In this document: positions 1-10,975 of the stretch, in pieces
Layout of the letters: each line of letters starts with the position of its first letter
Position numbering within the stretch: position 1 is the first letter of the stretch
NCBI RefSeq assembly: GCF_025146565.1
Contig: NZ_CP102258.1
Location: 2,884,001-2,948,000 of the forward strand
Direction of reading: 5' to 3'
Origin: Bacteroides eggerthii
GTDB taxonomy: Bacteria; Bacteroidota; Bacteroidia; Bacteroidales; Bacteroidaceae
Length of the DNA: 64,000 bases
Translations under genes and position numbers: made by a program
The notes under the pieces: model-generated
Told to the model about the DNA's origin: nothing
What the model saw: the letters and a program-made list of their open reading frames with translations, nothing else
Databases searched by the model: none

Positions 1-2
1 TG

Positions 3-416
3 GATATGAGCCTGTTGAAGATGGAGGCTCCCCGCCTGCCTGAATTTACGCTGGAAATACCGGATGCAAGCAAGGATTACAGCAGAATGTTCCGTCTCAA
101 TCCAAATGCTACCTACTCGCAAGGGCTCTCCAATGTCTTTTCGCTTACTAACTCCACCGTTTACAGCATGAACCCCTTCGGACTGTCCGGATTCTGGTCG
201 TCACCGGAAAACCTGCAAATGGGAAGTTTCAGGCTGAAAAACGGAATGCGCATCAACACCTATGGCGAATACGACAAAGACGGCTGGAAAGTTCCCAACC
301 ACTCGGCATTGCCCTGGGAAAAGAACAACTTTAAGGGAGCATTCGAAATGAAATCTTCCAACGGTGCGTTCGGCATACGCATCGAAGTGCAACAAGGGAA
401 CAGGACACCGTTCTAA
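3..416 (+). CDS. C-terminal part of an unknown protein (cut by window edge)
   Basis: The frame is open from the window edge (the codon before the first ATG at position 6 is a sense codon), so this is probably the last ~138 residues of a longer protein. I do not recognise a family. The visible part is rich in Asn, Ser, Phe and Gly and has no membrane segment, which would suit a periplasmic or envelope protein, but this is a guess. Its TAA stop overlaps by 4 bases the stop of the convergent helicase gene, so the two genes meet tail to tail with no spacer and no terminator between them. Confidence 0.6.
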   Translation, partial: DMSLLKMEAPRLPEFTLEIPDASKDYSRMFRLNPNATYSQGLSNVFSLTNSTVYSMNPFGLSGFWSSPENLQMGSFRLKNGMRINTYGEYDKDGWKVPNHSALPWEKNNFKGAFEMKSSNGAFGIRIEVQQGNRTPF

Positions 417-2614
417 AGCATAAGCTCCGGTTCTGCCAGTCCTTTCTCCTTACGGTACATGTGCACTATCTCCAGAATAATGTCCCCGTACTTCTCCAAC
501 CCTTTCTTCCCAAAATAGGGAACGCGGATAAGCATCGCCTTGTCTGCGGGCAGCAGATTGCTGATACCCAGGATGGCCTTTTGCTGGATAACCGTATAGA
601 CAGGCACTCCCATTCGGGACGCTTCGGAATTTCGCCATTCCACCAGCCTGTCGTAGAGCTCAGGATGCAGTACATCCGAAATTTTTTGAGTGGCAGCGGC
701 CTTTGCCTCTTGCCTTTTCCGTTCTTGTATATTTCTCTCCACAGTCTCCAGCATACCTCTCCGCTTCAAATCTTCTTTTCCGGAAATAACCCGTTCGCCG
801 ATAGACAATACCGCTTTCTGCCTTAAAAAGTCGGCTGTATGGAAGCCGTTCTCTATGACGTAAGCCAAAAGGTCGTCTTTCTGCAGGAAAATAGTATTCA
901 GTTCTTCTTTTGCCTTGCTCAGTTGTTTCTTCAGCTCCTTGTTGTCTGTGGCAAGAACATGATCTCCTATCAATGCAAGATACTGCGGTTCCATTTCTTT
1001 CTTAAAGTATTTGGCTCCCGCTACAATTCTCTCCTGCAATGTTTTGTCCGTAGCATAGTTCTGTGCAGCGTCAATCAAACGGTTGTATTGCATACCGAAC
1101 TTCTGCGCCACTTTTATCACCTTTTCGCGAAAACGCTCCATTTCCTCTTTGTATGCAGTCAACTGGTTGGGATAGAGCTTATAGAGATGTTCATCAATCA
1201 AGCGCACATAATGTTGCAATACCTGTTCCAGTGGCTGGAAATCGAACAATCCCGTCAGGAGCTCGTGGAAATAAACCCGTTGCAATGAATGGAAACGTTG
1301 CTCGTCCGGTTCGTTCCTGCGGGCTGTCTCCGTAAACCGGTCTACCTCCCGATCGCTGATGACGGCTCTTGCGGAGAGCGGCGCACTAAGCACCAGCCCC
1401 TCCAACGTCTTGCAACGGCTCAACGCCACATACGTCTGCCCATGCGCAAAGGATGAACTGGCATCGATAATGGCGCGTTCAAACGTGAGTCCCTGACTCT
1501 TATGAATGGTAATGGCCCATGCCAGCTTCAAGGGGAATTGCCGGAAAGTGCCTTCTATATCTTCTACGATCTCCTTGCTTTCCTCATCCAATACATACTT
1601 GGCATTTGCCCATTCCTCTTCCTGCAGCAGGAAGTCCTCGCCGCTATCCTTGGCACGCACCTCAATGCTACTTGCGGATACTGCGGTCACTTTACCAATC
1701 ATGCCATTATAGTAGCGATGCTCGCCGGACGAATCGTTCTTCACAAACATCACCTGAGCACCTTTTTTCAGTTCAAGAACCTCATCCGTAGGATATGAAT
1801 ATTCGGGAAACTTCCCGTCTATCGTGGCACGAAAGGCATAGGAACGTCCCGGAAGCTGTTCCAACTCGTAATTGTTGATGCGTTGCGCCTGATAGTTATG
1901 GGTCACCAGACGGATATAACCCTCTTCTTTGCGGGGTTGAAAATCGGGAAGACAACGACGGTTCAACGCTTCCAGCACTTGCGAATCGCAATGGTTTTCA
2001 CGAATACGGTTCAACAAATCCAAAAAGACTCCGTCATTCTGCCTGTATACGGTCTTAAGCTCGATAGTGCAATATTCCGTCTGCTTCAAAGCCAGGCTGG
2101 AGAAGAAATAAGGAGTATCGTAATACTTCTTCAGCATCTGCCACTCCTCCTCCTTCACTATGGGAGCCAACTGCTGCAAATCGCCGATCATCAACAGTTG
2201 CACGCCACCAAACGGCTTGTGGTGATCGCGGTAACGGCGAAGCATCTCATCCACCGCATCCAGCAAGTCGGCACGTACCATACTGATCTCATCGATCACC
2301 AGCAAGTCCATGCTGCGTATTATATTGATTTTCTCTTTGCCGAAACGGAAACGGTAGGTAGCATTCGTACTGAACGAACTTTCGGGCACATAAGGCGCAA
2401 AGGGAATCTGAAAGAATGAATGAATTGTTACACCACCGGCATTGATAGCCGCTATGCCGGTAGGCGCGAGAACCACCATCCGTTTAGGGCTTTCCTGTTT
2501 GAGCCTGCGCAAGAAAGTAGTTTTACCGGTTCCGGCTTTGCCTGTCAAAAAAAGATGTGTGCCTGTATTTTCAATGAACTGCCATGCAAGCGCTAATTCA
2601 GAGTTTTGCTCCAT
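413..2614 (-). CDS. PIF1/RecD-type DNA helicase with C-terminal HRDC domain
   Basis: An ATP-dependent superfamily 1 DNA helicase of 733 residues. Walker A is GKAGTGKTT (residues 25-33), Walker B lies in LLVIDEISM, a further helicase motif is IGDLQQLAP, and the C-terminal UvrD-like part has the AITIHKSQGLTFE and VALSRCKTLEGL motifs. The last ~75 residues (from HPELYDRLVEWRN to the GKKGLEKYG region) look like an HRDC nucleic-acid-binding domain, as in RecQ helicases. PIF1 relatives unwind 5'-3' and often act on G-quadruplexes or stalled forks; the exact role here is inferred. It sits alone on the minus strand, downstream of atpG but separated from it by a hairpin. Confidence 0.9.
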   Translation of the reverse strand: MEQNSELALAWQFIENTGTHLFLTGKAGTGKTTFLRRLKQESPKRMVVLAPTGIAAINAGGVTIHSFFQIPFAPYVPESSFSTNATYRFRFGKEKINIIRSMDLLVIDEISMVRADLLDAVDEMLRRYRDHHKPFGGVQLLMIGDLQQLAPIVKEEEWQMLKKYYDTPYFFSSLALKQTEYCTIELKTVYRQNDGVFLDLLNRIRENHCDSQVLEALNRRCLPDFQPRKEEGYIRLVTHNYQAQRINNYELEQLPGRSYAFRATIDGKFPEYSYPTDEVLELKKGAQVMFVKNDSSGEHRYYNGMIGKVTAVSASSIEVRAKDSGEDFLLQEEEWANAKYVLDEESKEIVEDIEGTFRQFPLKLAWAITIHKSQGLTFERAIIDASSSFAHGQTYVALSRCKTLEGLVLSAPLSARAVISDREVDRFTETARRNEPDEQRFHSLQRVYFHELLTGLFDFQPLEQVLQHYVRLIDEHLYKLYPNQLTAYKEEMERFREKVIKVAQKFGMQYNRLIDAAQNYATDKTLQERIVAGAKYFKKEMEPQYLALIGDHVLATDNKELKKQLSKAKEELNTIFLQKDDLLAYVIENGFHTADFLRQKAVLSIGERVISGKEDLKRRGMLETVERNIQERKRQEAKAAATQKISDVLHPELYDRLVEWRNSEASRMGVPVYTVIQQKAILGISNLLPADKAMLIRVPYFGKKGLEKYGDIILEIVHMYRKEKGLAEPELML

Positions 2615-2722
2615 TATTCTTTCTGTTTATTCTTATGAGTGGTAAAGGTAGTATAAATAAACAAGGGAAAAGACAGATTGACCGACTGTTTTTCAGGAGA
2701 AGCACTGCCGGATATAACAACA

Positions 2723-2753
2723 AGAGGCTATATTCTTTTGGAATATAACCTCT
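2723..2753 (-). terminator. Hairpin downstream of atpG, probable ATP synthase operon terminator
   Basis: A 13-bp stem with one mismatch (2723-2735 with 2741-2753) around a 5-base loop lies 25 bases after the atpG stop. The U-tract on the minus strand is weak, so the termination call is moderate. Confidence 0.5.
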
Positions 2754-2777
2754 TATCACTGTTTCTCTTCGAGAAAA

Positions 2778-3665
2778 TTATTTCATACTGCCACCGATGA
2801 TATCCAGCAATTCATTCGTAATTGCTTGCTGGCGGCTCTTGTTATACTGCTTCGTCAAATCCTGAATCAATTCATTGGCATTGTCCGTAGCCGCCTGCAT
2901 GGCAAGCATCCGGGCCGCATGCTCCGAAGTGTTGGAATCCAACAGAACTGTATAAATCTTCTGGCTCAACACTTTAGGAAGAAGTTCTGTTATCAACCGG
3001 GCAGCAGAAGGCTCTACGATATAATCATTATTGAAACTGCTTTTTCCTGCAGTGCTTTCGGTTGCTTCTTCAGCCACCTTATCCAGATTGATAGGCAGAT
3101 ATTCATCCCTCGTCAGAATCTGTGAACCGGTGGACTTAAAATGATGGTAGATCAGTTCTACCTTGTCCACCCGCCCCTCCAGAAACTCTTTCATCAAGGT
3201 CCCGGCAAGCTCATAGGCCTGCATGTATGAAGGTTTGTCCGCCATTTCCTGATAACTGCCCTGCGGCACAAATCCCAGCTTTTTTACGGCCTCCTCCACT
3301 TTCTTGCCTACGGGATATATCTGAATATTCTCCCGGCCCAATGGTTGATACTCTTCCAGCGTGCGCTCCAGCATCTTCGCCACGTTGGAGTTGAAAGCCC
3401 CGCATAATGACGAATTGGACGAGAACGCCACAATAGCCACCCTCCCCACCGGACGTTCATCAGTATAGGGCGACTCTATCGTAGCATCCGTACTCAGGAA
3501 GTTAGTCAGAATCTCATTCAGCTTCCGTTGATAAGGCAGCATATTCTCGATCCGCCCCTGCGCCTTATGCAGCTTGGCAGATGCTACCATCTTCATCGCA
3601 GAAGTTATCTGACGCGTACTCTTGACGGAGCTTATTCTATTTTTTACCTCTTTCAGTGAAGCCAT
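2778..3665 (-). CDS. atpG: ATP synthase F1 subunit gamma
   Basis: The central rotor stalk of F1, 295 residues. The N-terminus (SLKEVKNRISSVKSTRQITSAMKMVASAKL) and the C-terminal helix (ARMLAMQAATDNANELIQDL) are the two coiled-coil helices that thread the alpha3beta3 ring and are diagnostic of the family. It is the last gene of the minus-strand operon, 85 bases after atpA, and is followed by a hairpin. That gap holds a GTGATTA repeat cluster. The ATG start gives a normal family length. Confidence 0.98.
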   Translation of the reverse strand: MASLKEVKNRISSVKSTRQITSAMKMVASAKLHKAQGRIENMLPYQRKLNEILTNFLSTDATIESPYTDERPVGRVAIVAFSSNSSLCGAFNSNVAKMLERTLEEYQPLGRENIQIYPVGKKVEEAVKKLGFVPQGSYQEMADKPSYMQAYELAGTLMKEFLEGRVDKVELIYHHFKSTGSQILTRDEYLPINLDKVAEEATESTAGKSSFNNDYIVEPSAARLITELLPKVLSQKIYTVLLDSNTSEHAARMLAMQAATDNANELIQDLTKQYNKSRQQAITNELLDIIGGSMK

Positions 3666-3671
3666 CTGATT

Positions 3672-3735
3672 AAGTGATTAGCGGTTAGTGATTAGTGATT
3701 AGCGGTTGGCAGCCGTACATTAATGATTAATGACT
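3672..3735. repeat. GTGATTA heptamer cluster between atpA and atpG
   Basis: Three copies of GTGATTA(G) lie within about 30 bases, followed by a copy of ATTAATGATTAATGA. Related clusters lie at 5344-5451, 29191-29255 and 38958-39019. It lies inside the ATP synthase transcription unit, so it would be transcribed. Confidence 0.7.
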
Positions 3736-3750
3736 TGTGCCGATCGCTAT

Positions 3751-5337
3751 CTACATAAATTGTTTAGCAGTCTTTGCCGCAGTCTCTTCTATTTTCCTGC
3801 AGATATTATCATCAATGACGCCCGTCTTCAAAACATTGAGCACTTCCATTTGATAATCTCTTTCAAGGAATTCGAGGAAGCTGTGTTCAAACTCGCTTAC
3901 TTTATCCAAAGGTACATCCTTCAACAAGCCATGCGTGCCGCAATAAAGGATTGCAATCTGCTTTTCCACAGGCATCGGAGTGTATTGCGGCTGTACCAGC
4001 AAACGGGTGTTCTTCTGCCCCTTGTCGATAGTCAATGCAGTTACAGGGTCCATGTCGCCGCTGAATTTGGTGAATGCCTCCAGTTCGCGATACTGTGCCT
4101 GATCTATCTTCAATGTACCGGCCACTTTCTTCATCGCCTTAATCTGAGCATTACCGCCCACACGACTGACGGAGATACCCACATCAATGGCAGGACGATT
4201 ACCTTGATTAAAGAGGTTGGTGTCGAGGAATATCTGTCCGTCGGTAATGGAAATCACATTCGTCGGGATATAGGCTGACACGTCGCCCGCTTGCGTTTCG
4301 ATAATAGGAAGCGCCGTCAATGAACCTCCGCCTTTCACCTTGCCTCTCAAACTTTCGGGCAAATCGTTCATCTCGCGTGCCACTTCTTCCTGATTGATGA
4401 TCTTTGCCGCACGCTCCAGCAAACGGGAGTGCAGGTAGAAGATATCACCCGGATAAGCCTCACGCCCTGAAGGACGGCGCAAAATCAAAGAGACCTCACG
4501 ATAGGCCACTGCCTGCTTGGACAAGTCATCATAGACAACCAACGCATGGCGGCCGGTGTCACGAAAATACTCACCGATTGCAGCGCCAGCAAACGGAGCA
4601 TAATACTGCAATGCAGCCGGATCACCTGCCGTAGCAGCCACAACAATGGTATAGTCCATTGCACCGTATTCACGCAATGTATTCACGATTGATGCCACCG
4701 TTGAACCTTTCTGACCGATAGCCACGTAAATACAATATACAGGATCGCCTGCTTCATAGTTGGCACGCTGGTTTATGATAGTGTCGATAGCTATCGCTGT
4801 TTTACCGGTCTGACGGTCACCGATAATCAGCTCACGCTGTCCGCGACCGATGGGAATCATTGCATCAACTGCTTTCAAGCCGGTCTGCAACGGCTGGTTC
4901 ACCGGCTGACGAAAAATAACACCTGGGGCTTTGCGCTCCAACGGCATTTCGCATAATTCACCACCTATCAACCCTTTACCATCCAACGGCGCACCCAACG
5001 GATCAATAACACGCCCCAGCATACCTTCTCCCACCATAATGGAAGCAATGCGCTTGGTACGTTTCACCACAAACCCCTCTTTGATCTTATCCGTAGGCCC
5101 CAACAACACAGCACCTACGTTATCTTCTTCAAGGTTCATCACGATGGCTTTGATGCCGTTGTCAAATTCCAGCAACTCGTTTGCTTCGGCATTGCGCAAT
5201 CCGTAGATACGTGCCACGCCATCACTGACTTGCAGCACTGTACCTATTTCGTCCAGTTGAACGCGGGTATCAATTCCTTCCAACTGCTTGCGCAAAATAT
5301 CGGAGACTTCGCTTACTTTTATATTTCCAGACAACAT
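3751..5337 (-). CDS. atpA: ATP synthase F1 subunit alpha
   Basis: The non-catalytic nucleotide-binding subunit of the F1 hexamer, 528 residues. Walker A GDRQTGKT (173-180 from the chosen start) carries the Q typical of alpha rather than beta. The [17 protein letters not shown] motif near residues 360-375 is the conserved alpha sequence. An upstream in-frame TTG exists at 5349, but the ATG at 5337 gives the family N-terminus ([15 protein letters not shown]). It follows atpH after 115 bases that hold a repeat element, an unusually large gap for this operon. Confidence 0.98.
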   Translation of the reverse strand: MLSGNIKVSEVSDILRKQLEGIDTRVQLDEIGTVLQVSDGVARIYGLRNAEANELLEFDNGIKAIVMNLEEDNVGAVLLGPTDKIKEGFVVKRTKRIASIMVGEGMLGRVIDPLGAPLDGKGLIGGELCEMPLERKAPGVIFRQPVNQPLQTGLKAVDAMIPIGRGQRELIIGDRQTGKTAIAIDTIINQRANYEAGDPVYCIYVAIGQKGSTVASIVNTLREYGAMDYTIVVAATAGDPAALQYYAPFAGAAIGEYFRDTGRHALVVYDDLSKQAVAYREVSLILRRPSGREAYPGDIFYLHSRLLERAAKIINQEEVAREMNDLPESLRGKVKGGGSLTALPIIETQAGDVSAYIPTNVISITDGQIFLDTNLFNQGNRPAIDVGISVSRVGGNAQIKAMKKVAGTLKIDQAQYRELEAFTKFSGDMDPVTALTIDKGQKNTRLLVQPQYTPMPVEKQIAILYCGTHGLLKDVPLDKVSEFEHSFLEFLERDYQMEVLNVLKTGVIDDNICRKIEETAAKTAKQFM

Positions 5338-5343
5338 TTTATT

Positions 5344-5451
5344 TAGCAATTAATGTTTAGTGATTAATGTTTAGCGATGAATGATCAGTGTTTAGTGATT
5401 AGCTGTACGCTTTGGCACTCCCTAAGCACTAATCATCAATCACTAATCACT
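5344..5451. repeat. Heptamer repeat with inverted copies between atpH and atpA
   Basis: The stretch holds repeated TTAGTGATTA-type units on the left and AATCACTAATCAC units on the right. AGTGATTAG at 5394-5402 is the exact reverse complement of 5443-5451, so the transcript could fold back across a ~40-base loop. It belongs to the family seen at 3672, 29191 and 38958. Confidence 0.7.
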
Positions 5452-5452
5452 G

Positions 5453-6013
5453 TTATACAATTCTTCTGTTCTTATCAATGAACTGTTGTTTCACTCTCTT
5501 CAGCTGAGTAGCAATACTGGCATCCAGGCGAAAATCGTTAATGTCGAATACAAATCCACCTTCAATAGAAGGATCAACATCAGTCTGTAACTCCATTTCA
5601 GCATGCAACAAATGGGAGGCACTATTCCGAATACGTTCCCAAACCTCGCGGCTTACGGGTACGGCTGTTGTCAGTTTGGCAATACCAATGTGCCTGTCTT
5701 TTCTGTATAAATCCAAAAAGCTCAAGCATATATATTGCAAAAACGACTCACGCCTGTTTTTTAATACCAACATAATGAAACGAGCCAATTCGCGTTCGGC
5801 CGGGGCATCACCCACAGTAGCGGCACAGATGAGCGAAAACTTCTCTTGTACCGACAGAACCGGATTCTCCAATGCTGTACGCAAGTCCGGGTGTTTCTCA
5901 AAGCTCCGGCTCAACATACGCATTTCTGCATACAGCCTGTCTTCCGTACCCGTACTTTTTGCATACTCCATAAGAGCTTTTGCATATCGCATCGAAACAA
6001 TTCCTATATCCAT
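5453..6013 (-). CDS. atpH: ATP synthase F1 subunit delta
   Basis: The OSCP-type subunit that joins the peripheral stalk to the top of F1, 186 residues. The N-terminus (IVSMRYAKALMEYAKSTG) matches the family start RYAxAL, and the C-terminal part holds the EGGFVFDINDFRLDASI stretch, equivalent to the conserved xGGxxxxxGDxxxDxS sequence. It starts 19 bases after atpF. The Gly of the C-terminal motif is replaced by Asn-Asp here, common in diverged delta subunits. Confidence 0.95.
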   Translation of the reverse strand: MDIGIVSMRYAKALMEYAKSTGTEDRLYAEMRMLSRSFEKHPDLRTALENPVLSVQEKFSLICAATVGDAPAERELARFIMLVLKNRRESFLQYICLSFLDLYRKDRHIGIAKLTTAVPVSREVWERIRNSASHLLHAEMELQTDVDPSIEGGFVFDINDFRLDASIATQLKRVKQQFIDKNRRIV

Positions 6014-6032
6014 TTTTTCTAAAGATTAACGA

Positions 6033-6533
6033 TTAGTGATTGGCCGCCAGCATTTCATCCAACATACGGTCAATCATTTCCATCTGCTCATGCTTTTCGT
6101 CCAAGTTACGACGGATAATCTTCTCCGCAATATCTACCGACAGTACAGCGACTTGGCGGCGAATATCACGAATAGCTTCTTCCTTCTCTTGCTGAATCTG
6201 CTGTTTTACATCATCCAGTTCTTTCTGTGCAACGGCTTCCGCATGTTTACGTGCCTCGATGATAATCTTGTCACGCTCGTGCATTGCTTCCCGCATGATG
6301 CGTCCCTGCTCTTTGTTTGCAGCGGCAATCAAAGCTTCACTTTCCTCTTTCAGTTTGGCGAGCTGGATGTTTGCCTGACGCGCCACCTCCAACGACTGAT
6401 CTATATAGGTTCTACGGCCTTCCACCATTTTTGTTATGACAGGGAAACCATATTTGGCCAATACCACAAAGACCACACCGAATGAAAGAAGCATCCAGAA
6501 CAGCAGACCACTATCAGGTAATAACAATGACAT
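6033..6533 (-). CDS. atpF: ATP synthase Fo subunit b
   Basis: The peripheral stalk subunit, 166 residues. A single N-terminal membrane helix (about residues 5-28, [19 protein letters not shown]) is followed by a long charged amphipathic coiled coil (about 35-155) that forms the stator dimer. It lies 57 bases after atpE and 19 before atpH, in the usual Fo order. Confidence 0.96.
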   Translation of the reverse strand: MSLLLPDSGLLFWMLLSFGVVFVVLAKYGFPVITKMVEGRRTYIDQSLEVARQANIQLAKLKEESEALIAAANKEQGRIMREAMHERDKIIIEARKHAEAVAQKELDDVKQQIQQEKEEAIRDIRRQVAVLSVDIAEKIIRRNLDEKHEQMEMIDRMLDEMLAANH

Positions 6534-6590
6534 AATTTCAATTATAAATTATAAATTAAAAAATTAAACAGGGAAGTATTCTCCCCACTT

Positions 6591-6860
<270 letters not shown>

Positions 6861-6903
6861 TTAAATGGTTATTTTATTAATGTTTATATTCTCGATTATC
6901 TTA

Positions 6904-8073
6904 TCATTTCATTACTTTCTCTTCCGCTTTCCCCTTATGTTCCTCCTGTGCCAGACCTATAAATACAGCCGACAACATAGTAAACACGTATGCTTGGATA
7001 AAGGCAACCAGTAATTCCAACGCGTTCATAAAGATGTTAAACAATACCGAAGCCACTGTCAGCGTTCCATTCAAAGCAGGTCCCATACTTGCCGATATAA
7101 ATATCAGGCAAGTAAGCACCAACATTGCCATATGCCCTGCCAACATGTTAGCAAAAAGACGGATCATCAATGCAAACGGTTTTGTGAAAATTCCGAAGAA
7201 CTCTATAAAAGGCATCATAGGCACAGGTACCTTCAACCACCAGGGTACATCCGGCCAGAAAATATCTTTCCAATATGCCTTAGTTCCAAAAATATTAACG
7301 GCAAGGAATGTACAGACAGCCAGTACCATTGTGATTGCAATATTTCCGGTGACATTTGCCCCACCCGGAAATATTGGAATCAATCCCATAAGGTTATTTA
7401 TGAAGATAAAGAAAAAGGCAGTCAGCAGGTAAGGTGCAAACTTACGATACTTCGGACCCACACAGCTCTTTATAATATCATCATTCACCATCATTATAAA
7501 CATTTCCATGAATCCGATGAAACCACCCGGCGCTGCACTGCCTTGCGGATGCTTACGGTACCATTGCGCTACACTCAGGATAATGACGAGCAGCAATACG
7601 CTATTGATAAGCAATGCTAATGTTACTTTTGTTATAGATATATCCCAGGGGCGCACCTCATTACCGGCGTCATCATATTCTACCAGCTTTCCTTCATATT
7701 TACTGCCTTCCGGAGCTATGGAAAAACCTTCATAACTTCCGCCGTTTTCCTCCAAACGGGAAGACAGGAAAGCATGCCATCCTGTTGTACTGCTATATAA
7801 AATTACAGGCAAAGGAATAATGACTTGCGTTTCTCCAAAAGCAGTGATGTGCCATTCGTACGAATCGCCAATATGTCCGAATACAATCTCCTTTACGTCC
7901 ACCGTATTCTTCTCTTGTTCCGCAGGAGTCACATCGTCACGTTGAGCCATGCTGTCAAGCTCAGCCACAAGTCCGTCTTGGGTAACGGGAATACTGTCGG
8001 CCTGTACAACAGCAGGTGACAATGCTCCCAGCACCAGCAACGCTCCGGTTAATATGTTACGCAATCGTTTCAT
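6904..8073 (-). CDS. atpB: ATP synthase Fo subunit a with long periplasmic N-terminal extension
   Basis: The proton-channel subunit, 389 residues, against about 240-270 in most bacteria. The surplus is an N-terminal signal-like segment (1-25, ending AVVQA) and a soluble region up to about residue 145, a form typical of Bacteroidota. The channel part is standard: the essential Arg lies in MIRLFANMLAGH, and the last helices carry ELLVAFIQAYVFTMLSAVFIG. Its start overlaps the end of the preceding small membrane-protein gene by 17 bases, which suggests translational coupling. Confidence 0.96.
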   Translation of the reverse strand: MKRLRNILTGALLVLGALSPAVVQADSIPVTQDGLVAELDSMAQRDDVTPAEQEKNTVDVKEIVFGHIGDSYEWHITAFGETQVIIPLPVILYSSTTGWHAFLSSRLEENGGSYEGFSIAPEGSKYEGKLVEYDDAGNEVRPWDISITKVTLALLINSVLLLVIILSVAQWYRKHPQGSAAPGGFIGFMEMFIMMVNDDIIKSCVGPKYRKFAPYLLTAFFFIFINNLMGLIPIFPGGANVTGNIAITMVLAVCTFLAVNIFGTKAYWKDIFWPDVPWWLKVPVPMMPFIEFFGIFTKPFALMIRLFANMLAGHMAMLVLTCLIFISASMGPALNGTLTVASVLFNIFMNALELLVAFIQAYVFTMLSAVFIGLAQEEHKGKAEEKVMK

Positions 8074-8527
8074 TTTCTTTTCTCTTTTTCTTTTTTAACT
8101 TCCGGTTGGCTTCAAAAGTGAAGAAAAACCAAGAGTCATAAATCAAATATATCAGATAGTTCACAATAAACGTCAGCAGGAACTCTTTTGCTTCTTCGCG
8201 TACTGCAACACAATACACCAGCATTACAATGATAGAAGCGAGCATTCTCATAACACGCATCAACAGATATATCTGCAACATCCGCCCCGGCATCCGATGA
8301 CGGCAACTTTCGACCATGTTTATCATAAACACGCCAAAAGTCAGAAAGAATATCGGTATCAACGGGTAACCACCGAAATAATGATGCGGGAACACCGAAT
8401 AGTAAGCCCAACCGCCTATACCTCCTATCAATACAGTCAAGAGCGTTATTTGCCACAAATAGTTCCGTTTTGTAATGCTCACGTCTATATGCAATTTAAG
8501 GTTGGAAATCAAAAACTCAGTCCACAC
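8057..8527 (-). CDS. Small membrane protein in the atp operon (AtpI-like position)
   Basis: A 156-residue protein with about four predicted membrane helices (near 27-48, 54-72, 87-110 and 118-138) and a very basic C-terminus (RKLKKKKRKE). It has no motif I can name. It lies between atpC and atpB and overlaps both, by 11 and 17 bases. By position it would correspond to AtpI, the c-ring assembly or magnesium-uptake factor of other ATP synthase operons, but sequence evidence for that is lacking. The likely start is GTG at 8527, as no ATG gives the first helix. Confidence 0.75.
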   Translation of the reverse strand: MWTEFLISNLKLHIDVSITKRNYLWQITLLTVLIGGIGGWAYYSVFPHHYFGGYPLIPIFFLTFGVFMINMVESCRHRMPGRMLQIYLLMRVMRMLASIIVMLVYCVAVREEAKEFLLTFIVNYLIYLIYDSWFFFTFEANRKLKKKKRKENETIA

Positions 8528-8762
8528 AGACCGAAGCTTTGTTATCGTTCATCTCTACAAAACCGCCATGAATATCCTGTACATGTTCTTCTCCGTCCTT
8601 TGTCACATAAGACAGCACACCGGCTTTCAACGATGATACAATAGGCGCATGTTTCGGCAGAATAGTAAACGATCCAAGCGTACCCGGCAAAGTAACACTG
8701 TCAACTTCACCATTAAAGATCTCCTTATCCGGTGATACAATATCCAAATGCAGTCCTTTCAT
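8517..8762 (-). CDS. atpC: ATP synthase F1 subunit epsilon, short form
   Basis: The rotor-foot subunit, 81 residues. The N-terminal beta-sandwich is complete (LDIVSPDKEIFNGEVDSVTLPGTLGSFTILPKHAPIVSSLKAG), but the C-terminal two-helix domain found in the ~135-residue E. coli protein is missing. That domain inhibits ATP hydrolysis elsewhere, so this enzyme must lack that form of control. Short epsilon subunits are usual in Bacteroidota. It follows atpD after 31 bases. Confidence 0.96.
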   Translation of the reverse strand: MKGLHLDIVSPDKEIFNGEVDSVTLPGTLGSFTILPKHAPIVSSLKAGVLSYVTKDGEEHVQDIHGGFVEMNDNKASVCVD

Positions 8763-8793
8763 TTCTTTAATCTATTGAGATTTACTACAAAAA

Positions 8794-10344
<1,551 letters not shown>

Positions 10345-10490
10345 TTATTATCTAGTAAAGTTATTAGTTGTCGCGTATCATCATCATCCTACTGACCTAG
10401 TCGCGTCTTCTGTCATTCAATCTCACTTTCCTCTATTAACATTTACGCCAAGCCATTTGTTCATTCAAAATAGTTACATAAACAACCTCA

Positions 10491-10498
10491 CAAATGTA
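10491..10498 (-). promoter_or_regulatory. Candidate -7 box (TACATTTG) for the ATP synthase operon
   Basis: On the minus strand this matches TAnnTTTG exactly. No clear TTG lies at the right distance upstream, so the call is tentative; it would give a leader of roughly 170 bases before atpD. The gap 10315-10975 otherwise holds AT-rich DNA, the galE-side hairpins listed below, and no gene I can support. Confidence 0.35.
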
Positions 10499-10751
10499 TA
10501 AACAAATCAGGTCTAATTGTTCTCCTTAGAAGCTTTTTTTCTATAAATTATACGATTTTGAACGTTTTATACTACAATAAGAACAATCTATTCCATATAT
10601 AATAACGTTGGTTAACAATTAGTAATGCACCTAATTGAAGAGATTATTCATCCCAATCCATATCTGCATCCGGATTCTTGCCTCGACTGATAAAATCACA
10701 ATGAACCAAAATATGATGGAAATAGGGAAAGAATCATCTTAGCATAAAAAA

Positions 10752-10779
10752 ATAAGCCTTGTCTCTCGACAAGGCTTAT
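10752..10779 (-). terminator. Rho-independent terminator about 200 bases downstream of galE
   Basis: A perfect 11-bp stem (10752-10762 with 10769-10779) and 6-base loop are followed on the minus strand by a run of seven T within TTATTTTTTTA. It ends transcription from the galE side before the atp promoter region. Confidence 0.85.
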
Positions 10780-10834
10780 CACAACACAAACACAAAATAA
10801 AACACGACAAAACTACTATGCAATCGTACCTGTC

Positions 10835-10938
10835 TATGCCGGGGAGGCATACGTACTAATTATGGATATTCACATACACATAAGCAGCTTCAGGCTGATT
10901 TGCATGTAATAAACAAATGCAGGAACGCATTTGTTTAT
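10835..10938 (-). other. Structured stretch between galE and its terminator
   Basis: Two further hairpins precede the terminator: a perfect 12-bp stem (10909-10920 with 10927-10938, 6-base loop) and a 6-bp stem (10835-10840 with 10846-10851). It may be a structured galE 3' UTR or a small RNA released from it. No TAnnTTTG promoter of its own was found on the minus strand. Confidence 0.4.
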
Positions 10939-10975
10939 ATCCTATCTGTTAAAAAAAGACAAACTCATTTATTCG

